Positions 12,734 to 23,729 of a stretch of DNA of 64,000 nucleotides are shown piece after piece (position 1 is the stretch's first letter; every line of letters starts with the position of its first letter). This DNA is from Papaver somniferum. Taxonomy: Eukaryota; Streptophyta; Magnoliopsida; Ranunculales; Papaveraceae. Made by a program: the position numbers and the translations under genes. The DNA lies in contig NC_039365.1 in assembly GCF_003573695.1 (NCBI RefSeq), forward strand, positions 131,589,466-131,653,465, written 5' to 3'. The notes beneath the pieces were generated by a model. The model ran no database searches. It saw only the letters and a list, made by a program, of their open reading frames with translations, and had not been told where the DNA came from.

Positions 12734-13948
12734 CTAATCCTTTCTTAGTCTGGCTGAAGACTTTAAACTTAGCACTTTTTGGGAGGTAACCCATTCTCAT
12801 GCAACACGGTAATATCTTTCCTTATCTCTTTTGCTTCAAATGGTAACAGTTTCTCCTTGTTCATATTTTTAATTTAACCTTTGGAACATTGAGGACAATG
12901 TTAGATTTAAGTTTTGGGGTATAGGAGAAACTTTTTAGTTGCATAATTAAACTCCAGAGCCTAGAAATTTATGCCTATTAAGGATGGCAGTAACCAATCT
13001 AAGTGGATGGAAGCATTTTGGTTGTAGGAGTTGAGGAACCAATCTGACTAGATGGGAACATCTAAAGAGTCTATTCATAAAAGCACAGAGCTCAGGTTTT
13101 AGAAATAACATGATAGTTTCACCATATCTCGTTGAGTCCTTTTCACTTCTGTTTTTATTTTGTTTTGTTTTTAAACTATGTTTCTCTAAGTGATTAGGTG
13201 GGGCTCACGATTCAAGTTGTTACCAATGCTAGGGTGAATTAGAGTGATTGAGATACAAAAAAAAAAAAAGAGACCAGACCATCATACCAACTGGAATAAA
13301 TTCAATAAAGTCGACCACTGGAACCCTTGTATATGCCAGTTGTGTTGACCTAGAGTTAGGATTATCGACCACTGGTACCCTTGCATATGCCAGTGTATTG
13401 ATATTAGTCAGACCGGTATCTCAGTCCATTAGGATAGGTTCATTTTGGCGGAGGCCTTCAGACAGATATGAGAAACACCGTTCACCTAGTAAACATCAAA
13501 ACCATCTATGTTTTTCTATATCCATCTTCTTGATCTATCCATGTGATTAGTTTTGACTCCGGATATCGATGTCCATAGTGCGACTATCTGAGTAGAGCTC
13601 TGTCACTTCATATGAATTTTAGTATGCTTGAGTGCAAACTCGTGTACAACAATTGGAATTTCGCATCAGGGTACTTCCTCCTGCAGTCAATAAGTATGCC
13701 AACCAAGGAGATTCTTTAGTGCCTTCCAAGGTTCTGTGTAGATAGCTAGGGTCTGGAGTATAAAGGTTTTGTGGGTATACCTCTGGTAATCCCTCCGGAG
13801 ACAACACTCCGCCACTAGGGACACCTAGGGGTTTAAAGGCTTATTGCATACGCTAAATGCAATCGACGATGCCTGCGACAGTGAGTTAGGATTTTATTTC
13901 TATTTTATTTTTACTCGAGGACTAGCAATTAATATGTTTGGAGGTATT
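12734..13948 (+). other. 3' non-coding internal region of the Athila/Tat-like element
   Basis: Contains the GACTTTAAACTTAGC..TTTTTGGGAGG block (about 12759-12786), a poly-A run near 13256-13269, and a pair of short direct repeats (CGACCACTGG.ACCCTTG, at 13311 and 13366). It aligns with 49500-50441 of the second element. The presumed polypurine tract next to the 3' LTR (GTTTGGAGGTATT, 13936-13948) is weak. Confidence 0.6.
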
Positions 13949-15483
13949 TGATAGACACATTTTTGTGTCCGATTTATCTCGATTCTATATATTGTTAGGG
14001 CTCATTTTTGTACTTATTATGGTGTTTTATTTATTTGTAGGTATTTTTGGCCAATAAACATTTTTGGAAAAAATTGGCTCGAAAAGTTGTCGGAAAGCAC
14101 CCGGAGGACATTTGCTATTCGGACTCCCACTTTGGATAAGGGGTAACCTAATTACTAAGGGGAATCCCATTTCCAGGCAGTTGCTAATCACACCCCTACT
14201 CTGGATAAGGGGCAACCATCTTCAACATTCAAAAATCAGGTTTTTGGCGGGAAAAAAGTGCAGTTAAAGAGCAGTTTTGGCAATCGTGATTTGAAGGAGT
14301 TTGAGGTCGATTAAACCTCTGATTTTCATAGGATAGACTCCTTATGGGTCTAGGAATCTGATATGGGTGTTTAAATCGATTATAATGGGCTCAATCGACG
14401 GATTTTTCTCACAACAACAAAATATGGAAAGTCGCGTGTGTGACCTGTTTTAGGGAATTTTAGAGAGATTAAAGCGCTGTAAACCTTCCCAAATATTTGT
14501 ATCTATCTAAGGAAGAGTTTAGAATAAAAAGGAAATCTCATAAACGCGTAGAAATCCTAAAACAAGAAATTGTCGCAACTTGACCGTGAAGAGAAGGAAA
14601 GAGATTTTGGAAGATTTGGGAGAGATTTAATCGATATTTTTGATATAAATAGATGTCTTGGGTCATATAGAAGAGGTGTCGAGAGTTTGAGAACCTAAGG
14701 AGAGCCAAAGAAGAAGAAATCAGAGCTTTACCAAACTCTGTTTCTGCTGCTGCTGCTGCTGAAGAGAAAGAACACGAAGAACATTGACGCACGGGGAACA
14801 GTCGCAGAACAATGTCGTTGTTTAACAGCTGAAGAATATTAAGTTGTGCAGGACAGTCGTATTCTAGGGTCTTAAATTCCTGATCCTGTAACAATTGATT
14901 AGTAACGTGTATCTTCAGTATTAGAACACCAACTGTAACGGTGACTTCTGTAACATTTATACACCGTTGCAGATCTTCCGTTTTACATATTATCTTCAAT
15001 AAAAACACCTTTTGAGCCATGATTTATTATTTTGAACCTGTTTTTGATATGAGGAGCTAAACCCCAACACTGGGATGGTGGAGAAAGCCATATTTCATGC
15101 GTGTGGTAATTATGTTTAATTATTTTTATAACTTTTTGCATTAATTTAATCGTTTTATGATTTTTCTTAATTAGTTGTGAAGTCGTACGATGATGTATGC
15201 TTGGTCTAAGTGCTTTTGATGCATCATGCTAGTGATTTACAGTTAATCTTTTTAAAATCTACCCTCGCAAAGAATTAAAGTCAATAAACTAGAGCTATAA
15301 TTGTCTAAGAATTGATTGTTGAACCACATGATATGAGGTTTGGTGGAATCCTAAGTCCCAGTTTCTCCAATATTGATATCATCTTTTTGTATATACTTAT
15401 TAGGGTTAATATTTAAGTCTAGAATCGAGTCTACACAAGTCCGAGTTGAACAAACTTCTACTATCACTTTCAAAACTACATCA
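13949..15483 (+). repeat. 3' LTR of the Athila/Tat-like element
   Basis: Direct repeat of 9225-10761 with the same TG...CA ends and a few percent differences, including scattered substitutions and small indels. TATA box at 14644-14651. Confidence 0.88.
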
Positions 15484-15738
15484 TCCATATGAGCACTTTC
15501 ATATCAACCTTATTCATCTTCACCATAACTAGTTCAAATGACTCAAATGAAACTAGTTAGAGAGTTTTTCAATTGCTTAGATCTCATAGAAGTATACAAG
15601 ACACAATTGAAGCAAAATTGATTTTGATTCGCTCGAATCAATTCATGAACATCATATCCACGGTTTGCAAAAGATTGAATTCCTTATTATATAAATGTTT
15701 AGTTCATGAACAAATCGATTTTAGAAAGTAACCTACTT

Positions 15739-15938
15739 AAGTATGCAAACGGGTACGCATACCTAAGTATCCGGACCGAGTTTGGTTACGCCAGTACGCA
15801 TACGGGTACGCATAGCAATTCACACTTCCAAACTCCAGCAGAAATTCACGGAACCCAAACTTCCACCAGTACGCATACGGTTACGCATACCTAGATTCCG
15901 GACTTCCAACAACCAACCAGTACGCGTACGCATACTTT
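15739..15938. repeat. Minisatellite-like block in solo LTR B (TACGCATACGGGTACGCATA type)
   Basis: Repeated units of the kind CAGTACGCATACGGGTACGC, separated by 20-40 bp spacers. The homologous position in other LTRs of the family carries different repeat sequences (19500-19770, 23120-23270, 29270-29445, 35060-35350). Confidence 0.65.
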
Positions 15939-16813
15939 GGTTCCCGGTTTTAGATTTTACACAAATGTGAATACACACTATGTTTATATCCAAACATGGT
16001 TACTTGATCTAAACTCTTATTTCAATCATTGAAACTTTCTTAGAGGATGACAATAGTTGTTATCCACAAACTATTAGCGTCAAAGCGATTTTCAAGTTAT
16101 TGAAATAATCAATATGACTTTCGTCAAGAGTAAACATGAACTTGGTTAAAGCGAAAGCTTACCAACAAATATTTTGAGAAATAGATAAGTGATTTAAACT
16201 CAGCTCGAAATAGCAAATGTGTATAATTGAAGTCTGTATAGCAATACGATTTTTGTCTCAAATTGGAGATAGAATAGATAGGCTTTTGAGTGATAGATAA
16301 GTTCAAGTCTATACATACCTTTTTTTGATGAAGTTCCACAAGTTCCCTTGAGTAGTTCTTCATCTTCATTTGATAAACGCCATAAAATATAAAGCTCAAC
16401 TACACTTACTATCCTAATCCGAGACTTAGCTATAAGTGTACTAGAAATCAAGACTTATAGTTTTGGCAGCTAAACTTGACAAACAAGCTTGATATATCAA
16501 CGCTTGCGAGTTCGACCGAGCAGTGCTCTAACAAATGGGAACTTGGACATCGATGGTGTAGGAAGTCACATCATAGCGAGAGTCACTGTTCCTATAGAGT
16601 TTTCGAGAGGAGTGACCTTGAAAAACCCTTTTATGAGATTCATAGATTTCTGTAGGAATGAAATCCATTGTGGCTGCAGTCAGATTATTTACTTTTGTAA
16701 AAGCGGGGGTATAACAACCACACCCAATAATTCGTTCAACAATCTGTATGGACTAAACACCAATTTAATTCTGAGAGCACCAACTTAAAAGCGTGACTCA
16801 ATCAAGAATTATA

Positions 16814-17116
16814 TCAAAGAGGAACACGATTCTTATAAAGATAAGCACCATTAAGAGGAACACGATTCCTACAGATATTTCTAGAAGAGTGACCATCGAA
16901 ACCTCTTTTATGAGAGTTCTGGTTTTCTGCAAGAATGGAATCCATTGTAGATGTCATCAGACAATTTACTCTGTCGACAATAAAAAGGAATAGATTTTGA
17001 AGATCATAAATATGTTTCTTTCTAGGAATTTTTTTTATAATATTATGATTCATTTTCCCACAGAATGAAAAGGTTCGTGGATAAGAGACGTTAGAATCAT
17101 CTCGTTTCAGATTCAT
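16814..17116 (-). pseudogene. Gag-like fragment of copia element C
   Basis: The frame includes FSFCGKMNHNIIKK, which resembles a degraded CCHC zinc knuckle (C-x2-C-x4-H-x4-C) of a copia nucleocapsid in which one or more metal ligands are missing. It then reads on into a non-repetitive tail. It sits upstream, in element orientation, of the solo-LTR insertion. The gag assignment is an inference from the partial motif and position. Confidence 0.35.
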
Positions 17117-17471
17117 AGCCTTTCTGGAATTCTATAAGTCGGGTAACTGTTTCTTAGCAGAAAATTTCATAGAAGAAAATTTCAAGGTAACACCACATAG
17201 TATTAGAGATAGGCATTGAAGAAGATTTACTCATTAAAACATATTTTTCCCTTTTCAAGGAGTTACACTGTTCCTAGGATAGCAAAAGAGATGAAACAAG
17301 ATTCTTTTTTCAACAAGACAGTTGTTCAATTCTGATGAATGAGTCTCGATTAAACGTTTTTCTCTAACTGAATCTTCTTTAACAATATCCTCAAGCATAT
17401 TAATCTTTTCGCGCTGTAGAGTAGTTTCTTGAACAAGGTTTTCGATATTGTTCGAAAAAGACTCAACAATA

Positions 17472-17768
17472 CTATAGAGTTCCGTTCTCTATTGAGAGAC
17501 TTCTCAACTTCATCAGTGAGCTGAGCATATTTTTCTTCAAGACGTATAATTTAGATACTTGAACATCAATAATCTTAGATTTTTTTTTTAAAGTTATGGT
17601 GAGTTCCATTTCATATTGTGACATAGTTCCAATTGTCGGTTTAGAGGGAATGTTATCAGAATCTGATGGCAAAAGTTTTTTACCTTGGAATTCGGAAGAA
17701 TCAACTAAGGAGTTATCCTTTGAGGTAAGCCAAACACATTTGGCATAGTGAAAAACTTTGGAAGACAT
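17472..17768 (-). CDS. Coiled-coil-like ORF in the gag position of copia element C
   Basis: 98 codons starting MSSKVFHYAKCVWL, about 90 bp after the primer site. Beyond the stop, another frame continues with heptad-like sequence (..NNIENLVQETTLQREKIN..). I see none of the UBN2-type gag residues present in elements A and D at the same place. It may be a decayed or replaced gag. Lys/Glu/Leu-rich composition suggests a coiled coil. Not recognised otherwise. Confidence 0.35.
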   Translation of the reverse strand: MSSKVFHYAKCVWLTSKDNSLVDSSEFQGKKLLPSDSDNIPSKPTIGTMSQYEMELTITLKKKSKIIDVQVSKLYVLKKNMLSSLMKLRSLSIENGTL

Positions 17769-17858
17769 TTCTACGTGCGAAATTGCGAGATAATCTTCTG
17801 TTTGCAGAAATCATATTGCCACAAACACATACTTATGAGGTCTTAAACATGTTTGCCT

Positions 17859-17870
17859 GCTCTGATACCA
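17859..17870 (-). other. Primer-binding site (initiator tRNA-Met) of element C
   Basis: The minus strand reads TGGTATCAGAGC, the standard plant copia primer site, two bases inside the 5' LTR end at 17873. Confidence 0.9.
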
Positions 17871-17872
17871 AT

Positions 17873-20424
17873 TGAAAAAGCGGGGGTCTAACAACCACAC
17901 CCAGTATTTCGTTTAGGCAATCTGTATGGACTAACTCCAATATAATTCCAAGAGAATCAACTAGACAGTCAGACTCAATCAAGGAAAATACATTCAAGAG
18001 TTGTATATATGTTTCTCAATGCAATCAGCAAATCGAACAGATAGAATCCGTGAGTCTGATTATTATGAGAAAAAACTTGAATGGTACTAAAGACCAATGT
18101 TCAAGTGTCAATCAATTTCAATCAACAACCAAAGGTTGGATTTACCAATTGATTGAACTATGCACAACCTGTGATATTTCAATTATATAAACAACAAATA
18201 CAATGCGGAAATGAAATAACACAAACTAGAAATTTTGTTAACTAGGAAATCGCAAATGCATAAAAACCATAGGGACCTAGTCCAGTTTTGAACACCACAC
18301 TGTATTAAGCTGCTACAGACTCTAGCCTACTCCAAGTTAACTTCAGACTAGAATGTAGTTGATCCTAACCACTCTCACACTGATTAAGGTACAGTCGCAT
18401 TATTATTACGTCTCTGAATCCCATAAGGACTCTATGCACTTGATTCCCTTAGTTGATCTCACCCACAACTAAGATTTGCTACGACCCAAATTCGGAGACT
18501 TGATAAACAAATCTGTCTCCCACAGAAAAGTCTATTCTGATAGATAAATATGTTTTCCACAGAAATACCTACGAAGTTTTTGTTTTGTCTTTTGATAAAT
18601 CAAGGTGACCAGGAACCAATTGATAAACCCAGTCTTATATTCCCGAACAACAACCTAGAAATATTAATCACCTCACAATAACTTAACTATATGGTAGTAA
18701 TACAAAATATTGTGGAATCACAAAGAATGAGATGAAGAGCTTTATGATTATTTTTTATATCTTACCTATCTGAGATAAATCTCGAGCAAATCTTAGAGGA
18801 AGATAGTACTCAATACAATAGAACAAGCAAGATCAGAACACGCAATTACAGAGAAAATAGTTGGGTCTAGCTTCAGAATCCCAATGAAGTCTTCAAGTCG
18901 TTAACCTATAATGGTTTTAGGAAAAACCTAGGTTAAAGGAAAATCGACTCTACTCACAACTAGTATCACACATGAGTTGTGGGGATTAGGTTTCTCAGTT
19001 GTTAGAGTTCTCCCATATATAGTCTTCAAATCAGGGTTTGATAACTTTGGAACAAAGCAATCAATATTCACCGTTAAATGAAACCTGATTCAAGATTCAA
19101 GCTAATATCTTTCCACCGTTAGATGGTCTTAGCTTGTTACGCACAAATGAAATTTACCTTCATCTAGATATGAGTAACCGTACCTAAACGTGTATATTGA
19201 GTTGGCTCAATAACAGTTAACCGAAGTAGCCATATGAACACTTTTGTCTTAACCATGTTCATCTTAGCACTTCTAGATCAAGTGATAATCAAATAAATAT
19301 AATTGTATTACTCATAAAATTGTTCAATTGTTTATATTCTCATAGAAGTATACAAGACACACTTGAAGAAAAATCGGATTGATTCAAAAGAATCAGTTCA
19401 TGAACATTTTAGCCATGGTTTGCAAAGATTGCATTCCTTAATATATAAATGTATTTGTTCATGAGTATGAACTCATACTTTGACGATTATAAAATTTGAA
19501 CCACTTAAGTTTGCAAACAGGGACGCATACTTAAGTTCCGGGCATTGGCATTAAACCAGCAGTTTGCAAACGGGTACGCAAACTTTGGCTCCGGACCGAA
19601 CTCAGTTGAAACCGTTTGCGAACGGGTACGCAAACTTGGTTCCCGGACTTCAACAGTTAAATCAGTTTGCGAACAGGTATGCAAACTTAAGAAACCTGAC
19701 ATAAACAGTTGAATAAGTTTGCGAACGGGTATGCAAACTTCCGGTCCTGAATTCCGTCAAAACAGTTTATACACTAAGTACACAAACTGTAATGTACCCA
19801 GACATAGGTTTTAGCTCTTAAATCCCATTTCAATCATTAAAACATTCTTAGAAGACGACAATAGCTGTCTCACACAAACTATTAGCTTATAAGAAATTTT
19901 CATATGATCGAATGATCAATATGAAACATTCTGAGTCTACATCAAACGACTGTCTCACACAAATCAAACAAGATGTTACAAGGCGATTTTCACATGATCA
20001 TCTTTTGACTTTCGTCAAGAATAATGATAAACGTAGTTAAAGCAAAAAGCTTTCCAACACATATTTCGAGAAATATATAAGCGAGTTAAACTTAGCTCGA
20101 AATATCAAATGTGTATAATGTAAAGTCTATATAGCTATACGACTTAGTCTCAATAGGAGATGGAAAATAATATACTTCTGAGTGATAGATGAGTTTAAGT
20201 CTCCACATACCTTTTGTTGATGAAGTTCCTCCAAGATCCCCTTAGTATATTTGTCTTCAATCGATGAACGTCGTGAAGTCTAAAGCTCAACTGCACATTC
20301 TATCATAATCCGAGACATAACTACAAGTAGACTGGAAATCAAGACTTATAGTTTTGACAACTAAACTTGACAAACAAGCTTGAGATAGCAACGCTTGCGA
20401 GTTCGACCGAGCAGTTCTCTAACA
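17873..20424 (-). repeat. 5' LTR of copia element C
   Basis: The minus strand runs from TGTTAGAGAACTGC at 20424 to CTTTTTCA at 17873, next to the PBS. About 2.55 kb. A TATATA motif is near 19012-19020. It contains a GTTTGCGAACGGGTACGC repeat block at 19500-19770. Right flank AACAC (20425-20429); no matching duplication was found because the 3' LTR is absent. Confidence 0.85.
19500..19770. repeat. Minisatellite-like block in LTR of element C (GTTTGCGAACGGGTACGC type)
   Basis: About five units of the form CAGTTTGCGAACGGGTACGC followed by AAACTT and a variable spacer. Each unit is partly palindromic (TTTGCGAAC..GTACGCAAA). Confidence 0.65.
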
Positions 20425-21244
20425 AACACCACATGGTGCAAGCTAGGCATCAGGTGGTCATGAGTGACTAGTCAAGTCATAAGAATGGGACTTGCCATGA
20501 GCAGTACTAAAAAAATAGCACATGGTGCTTTAGGTTCAATAATTGAATTATATAATCGATGCTCTAAAAATATTGTTTGTAAGCGATCCATGTCAAGCAT
20601 CGTTTTCAAGCAAGCAACTCAAAATATTCGATGCATGTAAAGCATCGTTGCATATAGCATGCCAGAATTAGTCGCAGATTTCATAGTTAGAAAAGTGGCT
20701 TGACCACCACTCTTTGGCCAGACATTGGTTGTTGCACACATAAGCTACTGACGTCGTGTTCGGTCTATTAAGAAGAAGGATGGAAGGTGGCAATCACGGT
20801 ACCTCATTGGTTACCTAAGATTGGATCTAGGCCGACCAAACTATCTTGCCAAGTTGGAAAGATGAGATGAATTGCGGCAGTTATGGGTCATTGTTGACCT
20901 AATTAAGACTCTTATCGGCAGCTCGACTAGCTTACTTTGGTCGACGATTTAGAGCGGAGCATGTAGGCTAGGAGTGCTCTGATTGGATGAAATAATAGAA
21001 GGGCGAAAGGTAGTCACCATGGAGATTGCTCGGTCATGCCACGAAGGAGCCAAGCTTGTTAAATCGACATGCCAAGTTGTGTGGTCGTGATCATTATGTG
21101 ACCGAGTTGGACAACCAAGATTTAATTCTATATATAAAGAAGCAGCGTGAATATCCTACTTTGGACAACGATTTGGAGCGGAGCAGGTAGGCTAAGAGAA
21201 ATCTTATTGGTCAAGATAATAGGTGGGCGACTGGTCATCACAAC
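20425..21244. repeat. Outer part of the fold-back element with tandem units of about 220 bp
   Basis: No gene. The phrase ACTTTGG..GACGATTT.GAGCGGAGCA.GTAGGCTA recurs near 20935 and 21160 and, more diverged, at 21381, giving three tandem units of roughly 220 bp. The same units appear inverted at 31690-31960. Confidence 0.6.
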
Positions 21245-22120
21245 AACACGTTATTTACCGAGCATGTAACAGTTTAGGTTAGTTAATTGAGCCGGCCAAG
21301 TTCTGTGGTCGTGATCAGTTGGCGACTGACTTGGGACGCCAGCTTTATTCCTTAAGAAATTAAGCAGCTCTTCCAGCCTACTTTGGTTAGCAATTTAAAG
21401 AGGAGGTTGTAATATTGAAGTGATGTGATTGACCGATAGGAAAGAGGGGCGTAAGGAGGCAAATATGGAGCAAGTCCAGTCTGCCATGGGAGGCGCGATC
21501 TAGGGAAAATCGACCAGCCAAGTGGTACGGTCGTGCTTCATCGGTGACTGACCTAATCAGTCACGGTTTCTTCTTTATTTATTTTTTCCAACTTCTGTTA
21601 GGATTTTACTCCTACTGGCTCTATGATGGGCCAATTCCTAGCTTGCCTAGGTTTAGTCTTGACCAATAGGGATCAAGATATCGTGCATGCTCCATTTTAG
21701 GGAAAAAAAATATATTTTTTTGTGAGTTGACACAAAACTAGGTTAAAATTTTGAATTTTGTGAAGTGACATAAAATTAATCAATTTAGGTAAATTTTATA
21801 TGTTAACAAAAAATTACTAGTTTTTACTCTTGCGAGTAGCGCAGCTCTTGTCTTATTGGCACAACTTGCGCGCTTTTGATCAGGTACCTTCATGCATGTC
21901 TTAATTCAGACACTTCAGAAGATACATGCTACTTAGCTAAGAGTGAATCATTAATCGTCATGTAATATCTGCACTAAGAGTTCAGCTGGGAACACAACAT
22001 AAAATAGATACTTAGCAGGCTCTGCATTATTGAATAATGTAACTAGGAGCTCAATTTTGATATAATAAAATATATAGAATACCTGGGATTATTACAACAT
22101 GCACCAATATTATTCTAATA
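21245..22120. repeat. Left arm of a long inverted repeat (fold-back element)
   Basis: Matches, as reverse complement, 31095-31910 along its whole length with scattered substitutions. Examples are TTAGGATTTTACTCCTAC at 21599 versus its complement at 31600-31620, and AAGAGTTCAGCTGGGAACAC at 21977 versus 31248-31268. With the copia insertion removed, the two arms are separated by only about 450 bp. Confidence 0.8.
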
Positions 22121-22523
22121 AATTTCGTATATGTAGATATTGAATGACACAGTAAATACAAATCGTGTAGTCATACATATATTTTCTGAATTCGGACGGG
22201 CAAAGTTCATAAATATAGTTGTACATATGTAAGCGGAGAGGCATAGACACTCATTGGATTTCAATGGCTCTACTTTCTTGCAGAATGAAAACACATAAAA
22301 TTTTATAGCTTTCGCCCTAAACTAAAAACCACCATCAACACTCCGGTATTCAAAATACCGTGTTTTGATGTATCTTTATTCCGTAAGGAATTTAGGAGAT
22401 ATATCAGAAACCTGGGGAGAGCCTATGACTCTCTTCTTGTATGCATGTAGCTGTGCTTATGAGATTCGCCTGGCTGAACTCAATATATATACATATATGT
22501 ATATATACATATATGTATATATA
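22121..22523. other. Loop side of the fold-back element, ending in a TA-rich run
   Basis: No gene seen. Ends in alternating TATATACATATATG (about 22478-22523), the insertion site of copia element A. Confidence 0.5.
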
Positions 22524-23119
22524 TGTTAGAGCATTGCTCGGTCGAACTCGCATGCGTTGCTATCTCAAGCATGTTTTTCAATGTTAGTGATCAAAACTAT
22601 AAGTCTTGATTTCTAGTCTACTATACCTAAGGTATCGTACTAGGATAGAAAGTGTAGCTGAGCTCAAGAACTCCATGGCAATCATCATACAAGACGAAGG
22701 ACTACTCAAGGAACTGGTGGATCTTCATCGACTAAAAGGTATGTGGAGACTTGAACTTATCTATCACTCAAAAGTCTATTTATCTCCTATCTTGAGACAA
22801 AAGTCGTTTTGCTATATAGACTTAGATTATACACATTTGGTATTTCGAGTCGAGTTTACCTCGCCTATCTATTTTTCGAAATATGTGTTGGTAAAGCTTT
22901 CGCTTTAGCCAAGTTCATCTTTACCTAGTGACGAAAGTCATGTTATATTTCAATCACTTTGAAAATTTCTCTGACGAAAAATGGTTTGTGAATAACAACT
23001 ATATAACGTCCTCTGAGAATGTTTCAATGATTGAAATGAGAGTTTAGACTATATAACCATTTGGAGGATATAAGCATTATTGTGGAAACACATATATGTA
23101 TAAGTCCTTATTGCTTGAA

Positions 23120-23270
23120 CCAAAGTTTGCGAACTTTGTTGACCAAGTGAACCGGAGAAGTGTGTGAGCTAAGTCCGCGAACTGGCGAAGTTCTCAAACC
23201 CGAGAATTTCTTCTGGAGTTTGTGAACTCCATCCGGGAGAACCCAGTCCGCGAACTTCAGTAGGTTATGT
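23120..23270. repeat. GC-richer repeat block in 5' LTR of element A (AGTCCGCGAACT type)
   Basis: Short units AGTCCGCGAACT and GAAGTTC..AACCCGAGAA recur. This is the position homologous to the blocks in the minus-strand LTRs, but the repeat sequence differs. Confidence 0.5.
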
Positions 23271-23722
23271 TTAAAAACGATGTTTAGTGAACTTGTCTTT
23301 ATAAACTAAGGAATGCAATTGCAAAAACTGGCTATAGAGTTCATTAACCGATTCATGTAAATCAAATCGTTTTTGCTTCAATTGTTTCTTGTGTAGTACA
23401 TGAGATTTCCTTATAATTGAACAACTCTCTAACTAGTTCATTTGAGTCATTTGAACTAGTTATGGTGAGAAGAATATGGTTGATATGAAAGTGATCATAT
23501 GGATAACTATTTGGTTAACTATTGTTGAACCAACTAATGTACAAGTTTGGATACGATTACACAAGCCCAGGAACGTGCATTCCATGTGTGTATAACAAGC
23601 TATGTTTTCGATCTAACGATTGACAAATATTAGCTTGAATCTAATCAGGTTTTCATCTAACGGTGAACATTGAATGCTTTGTTACCAAGCTAACATTGAT
23701 TGCAAACCCTGATTTGAAAGAC

Positions 23723-23729
23723 TATATAA
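23723..23729 (+). promoter_or_regulatory. TATA box in LTR of element A
   Basis: TATATAA in the context GACTATATAAGGGAGAACTC; the same motif occurs at 29902-29908 in the 3' LTR. Confidence 0.5.

Larger units (their letters stand above)
9225..15483 (+). mobile_element. Complete non-autonomous Athila/Tat-like LTR element (no pol)
   Basis: Two near-identical LTRs (9225-10761 and 13949-15483, about 1.54 kb, TGATAGACAC...ACATCA) bound a 3.19-kb internal region. Directly after the 5' LTR lies TTTTTGGCGCCG, the start of the tRNA-Asp-type primer site common in Athila/Tat elements. The internal region has one broken long ORF (11147-12733) and then a GACTTTAAACTTAGC..GGGAGG block that I associate with the 3' internal part of Athila/Tat elements. 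No gag-pol domains are visible. The insertion lies in solo LTR B: the target reads GTTAGCCATATGAG in the sister LTRs, and the flanks here are GCCAC (9220-9224) and TCCAT (15484-15488), each one change from GCCAT. The LTR pair differs by a few percent, so the insertion is not recent. Transposition would need enzymes from a related element. Confidence 0.85.
7852..16533 (-). mobile_element. Solo copia LTR 'B' (about 2.4 kb without its nested insert)
   Basis: The plus-strand left end is TGAAAAAGCGGGG and the right end is GTGCTCTAACA, so the LTR reads TGTTAGAGC...TTTTTCA on the minus strand. It is flanked on both sides by AATGG (7847-7851 and 16534-16538), the 5-bp target duplication expected of an LTR insertion. 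No PBS or internal sequence lies next to it, so it is a solo LTR left by LTR-LTR recombination. It is interrupted at 9225-15488 by an Athila/Tat-like element plus its target duplication. Its sequence is alignable to the LTRs at 17873-20424, 22524-24867, 28677-31033 and 33459-35963. Confidence 0.85.
6045..20424 (-). mobile_element. Copia-type LTR retrotransposon 'C', 5' part present, 3' end missing, with nested insertions
   Basis: Reading on the minus strand: 5' LTR (20424-17873), primer-binding site (17870-17859), internal sequence (17872-16534), an inserted solo LTR (16533-7852), and internal sequence resuming at 7851 down to about 6045, where it stops without a 3' LTR. The two internal halves join across the solo LTR at a duplicated AATGG, and a reading frame continues through the junction (..VPIDDKNVSG MSKSRGLDSRD..). 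Small minus-strand frames at 17768-17472, 17116-16814, 7825-7640 and 7120-6957 are what remains of its coding capacity. I see no reverse transcriptase, integrase or protease. The internal sequence resembles elements A and D in its 3' part but not in its gag region. Confidence 0.7.

Noticed and set aside
19500..19770. Regularly spaced short repeats that could be taken for a CRISPR array
   Set aside because: They lie inside a plant LTR, the units vary and are partly palindromic, the spacers are not unique, and the context is eukaryotic.
22606..22908. Small ORFs inside the copia LTRs (also 28828-29061, 24070-24270, 8441-8650, 16124-16451)
   Set aside because: They recur only because the LTRs are copies of one another. 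The frames begin at different codons in different copies and several are truncated. Nothing suggests a protein.
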